NCBI GenBank assembly: GCA_963971225.1
Contig: OZ020270.1
Span: 64,112,932-64,176,931, forward strand
DNA: 64,000 nucleotides
DNA from: Melieria omissa
Lineage: Eukaryota > Arthropoda > Insecta > Diptera > Ulidiidae
Direction: 5' to 3'
Below the pieces are notes generated by a model. The model had not been told where the DNA came from, did not search any database, and saw only the letters and a program-made list of their open reading frames with translations. The position numbers and the translations under genes were made by a program. Shown in pieces: positions 63,034 to 64,000 of the stretch. Within the stretch, counting starts at the first letter, position 1. Each line of letters opens with the position of its first letter.

Positions 63034-63500
63034 ATGCCGTGTGTTTGTGGTCAGAAAGTTGATCGAGGTCAGGCGAAGCTGCAATGTGCCAAATGCAACG
63101 AATTTTTTCATTTGGACTGCGTGAACTTTCAGCCTGCTGACCTCGAGTTTATGCAAAAAAACTGTAGACCGTACCATTGTAATGGCTGCTTAAGGGCGCG
63201 CCGAAATTCAATTCAGTCGCCCCTTACGCCTACCACCCGCGCCGATCGAGTGTGCTCGGACAGCGACGCCGCGAATTTCTCATCTAAATCTACACACATA
63301 ACACAACAAGTGCAGTGCAATAACCCGAGTTCAGCTTCGCATCAACAAGTACAACAGCATAAGCCGCAATAACAAGCACTACAGCCAAAACCCCAACATC
63401 AAGCTCAACTGCTTGAAGCCCAACAACAAGTGCATCAGCCTAAGCCGTAACAACAAGCTCAGCTCACTAAACCGACTGTCTCTCAACAACAAAAGCAGTG
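63034..63500 (+). pseudogene. LINE ORF1-type protein with PHD-like finger and Gln-rich tail
   Basis: From ATG at 63034 the frame encodes CVCGQKVDRGQAKLQCAKCN, EFFHLDCVNFQPADLEF and CRPYHCNGCLRARR, a PHD-type C4HC3 pattern at residues 3-53. A Ser/Thr-rich stretch and Gln-rich repeats follow. A stop at 63370 lies in a run of CAA codons, and another at about 63448, so the tail is broken by CAA-to-TAA changes. PHD fingers of this kind begin ORF1 of CR1/L2-like LINEs in insects. A host chromatin gene is less likely given the context and missing exons. Confidence 0.6.
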
Positions 63501-63958
63501 ACTACGTGACGCGAAACTGAGCGGGGAAATGATTTTCAGACCATTTTTTGCTTTTTCCAATCGTCCGATAGTGTACGGGTTTTTTTACCCAAGCATTCGC
63601 ACAGCACCGGTTACCAGTCAATTGCTTGCATCTTAAAGTGATAACTTTTCTTATTTGCTGTAAAAATAACGTTGCGAAAAACCTTGTTTTACTGGTCGAA
63701 GTCATTTTGATTGTTACCCGTACCAACAGAAAGCATAAATAAATGATTTCAGACGGTAAAGTCAGCAGATATTCGGTTGCTTTTTCATTCAGTTCATGTC
63801 TCATTGAGTTTGCCGTTTCTAGTGCAGCAAGAAACAGTGATGGCAAGTTGAACTCTTTTCAAACGCAGAGCTGCAACACAAGCAATTCAAACGTTAAGGC
63901 TTTGAGGGCAATTAGCAAAAACTGAAGTTAAATCATATTAAAACTAGTTGGAACATAC
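63501..63958. other. Unassigned spacer
   Basis: No homology recognised; small ORFs on both strands lack domain motifs. Confidence 0.35.
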
Positions 63959-64000
63959 TGTTACGAATATTAAGTCTAGTGGGCTGTCACGTATCTCTGG
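63959..64000 (-). mobile_element. Edge of another LTR of the TGTAACGATAAG family
   Basis: Starts TGTTACGAATATTAAG and goes on to GGGCTGTCACGTATCTCTGG, the inverted 3' end of the LTRs at 11347, 32183 and 14402. ATAC precedes it. The rest lies outside the window. Confidence 0.8.

Overview
This window looks like repeat-rich DNA from a higher dipteran, most likely a tephritid-type fruit fly. That placement is an inference from the mix of element families: R1, RTE and LOA-type LINEs, mariner, P-like, Transib, piggyBac-like, Helentron and gypsy elements. I found no convincing host gene, rRNA or true tRNA gene and no CRISPR array. Almost all of the 64 kb is transposable-element (TE) sequence, much of it nested. 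Many insertions can be ordered because clean target-site duplications (TSDs) survive.

1-10.0 kb: an R1-clade LINE on the + strand with an intact 966-codon ORF2. Its ORF1 is split by a 2.35-kb hAT-like element (8-bp TSD) and an 872-bp P-like element (8-bp TSD, 31-bp terminal inverted repeats, TIRs). Removing both gives one open frame. Bases 1-1650 recur almost perfectly at 24836-26490. 10.0-22.3 kb: a second R1-type tail on the - strand, a solo LTR, mariner and Tc1-like relics, palindromic MITEs, LINE fragments, a gypsy LTR with leader, a 3-bp-TSD TIR element, and a relic of P/THAP9-type transposase. 22.3-29.5 kb: an RTE-clade LINE (-) with a frameshifted endonuclease, then a 5'-truncated LOA-type LINE (+).

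29.5-39.8 kb: two Helentron-like pieces head to head, two more LTRs of the solo-LTR family, a hAT transposase relic, and a 4.74-kb Transib element (RAG1-related transposase family) with CACTATGG termini and a CGTCG TSD. 39.8-48.5 kb: a gypsy-type element (-) whose reverse transcriptase is split by a TTAA-flanked piggyBac-like MITE. That MITE itself holds a full-length 5.84-kb LOA-type LINE with a 14-bp TSD and two intact ORFs. A second TTAA MITE lies next to it, then the gypsy LTR. 48.5-52.2 kb: a Myb/SANT-type gene relic, then a SINE carrying a 3-bp-TSD MITE (which carries a TTAA MITE) and a second SINE, which carries an 810-bp TIR element.

52.2-64 kb: remains of three gypsy-superfamily elements, one with errantivirus-like protease, RNase H, integrase and env fragments. 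They are interrupted by two copies of one 3-bp-TSD MITE, a TTAA MITE and copies of both SINEs. A Helentron-like piece, a LINE ORF1 with a PHD-type finger, and the edge of another LTR complete the window.

The most notable link is functional. SINE-B ends with the same 3' tail as the intact LOA-type LINE, which points to a LINE-SINE mobilisation pair within one locus. The two SINE families also share a central core while differing in head and tail.
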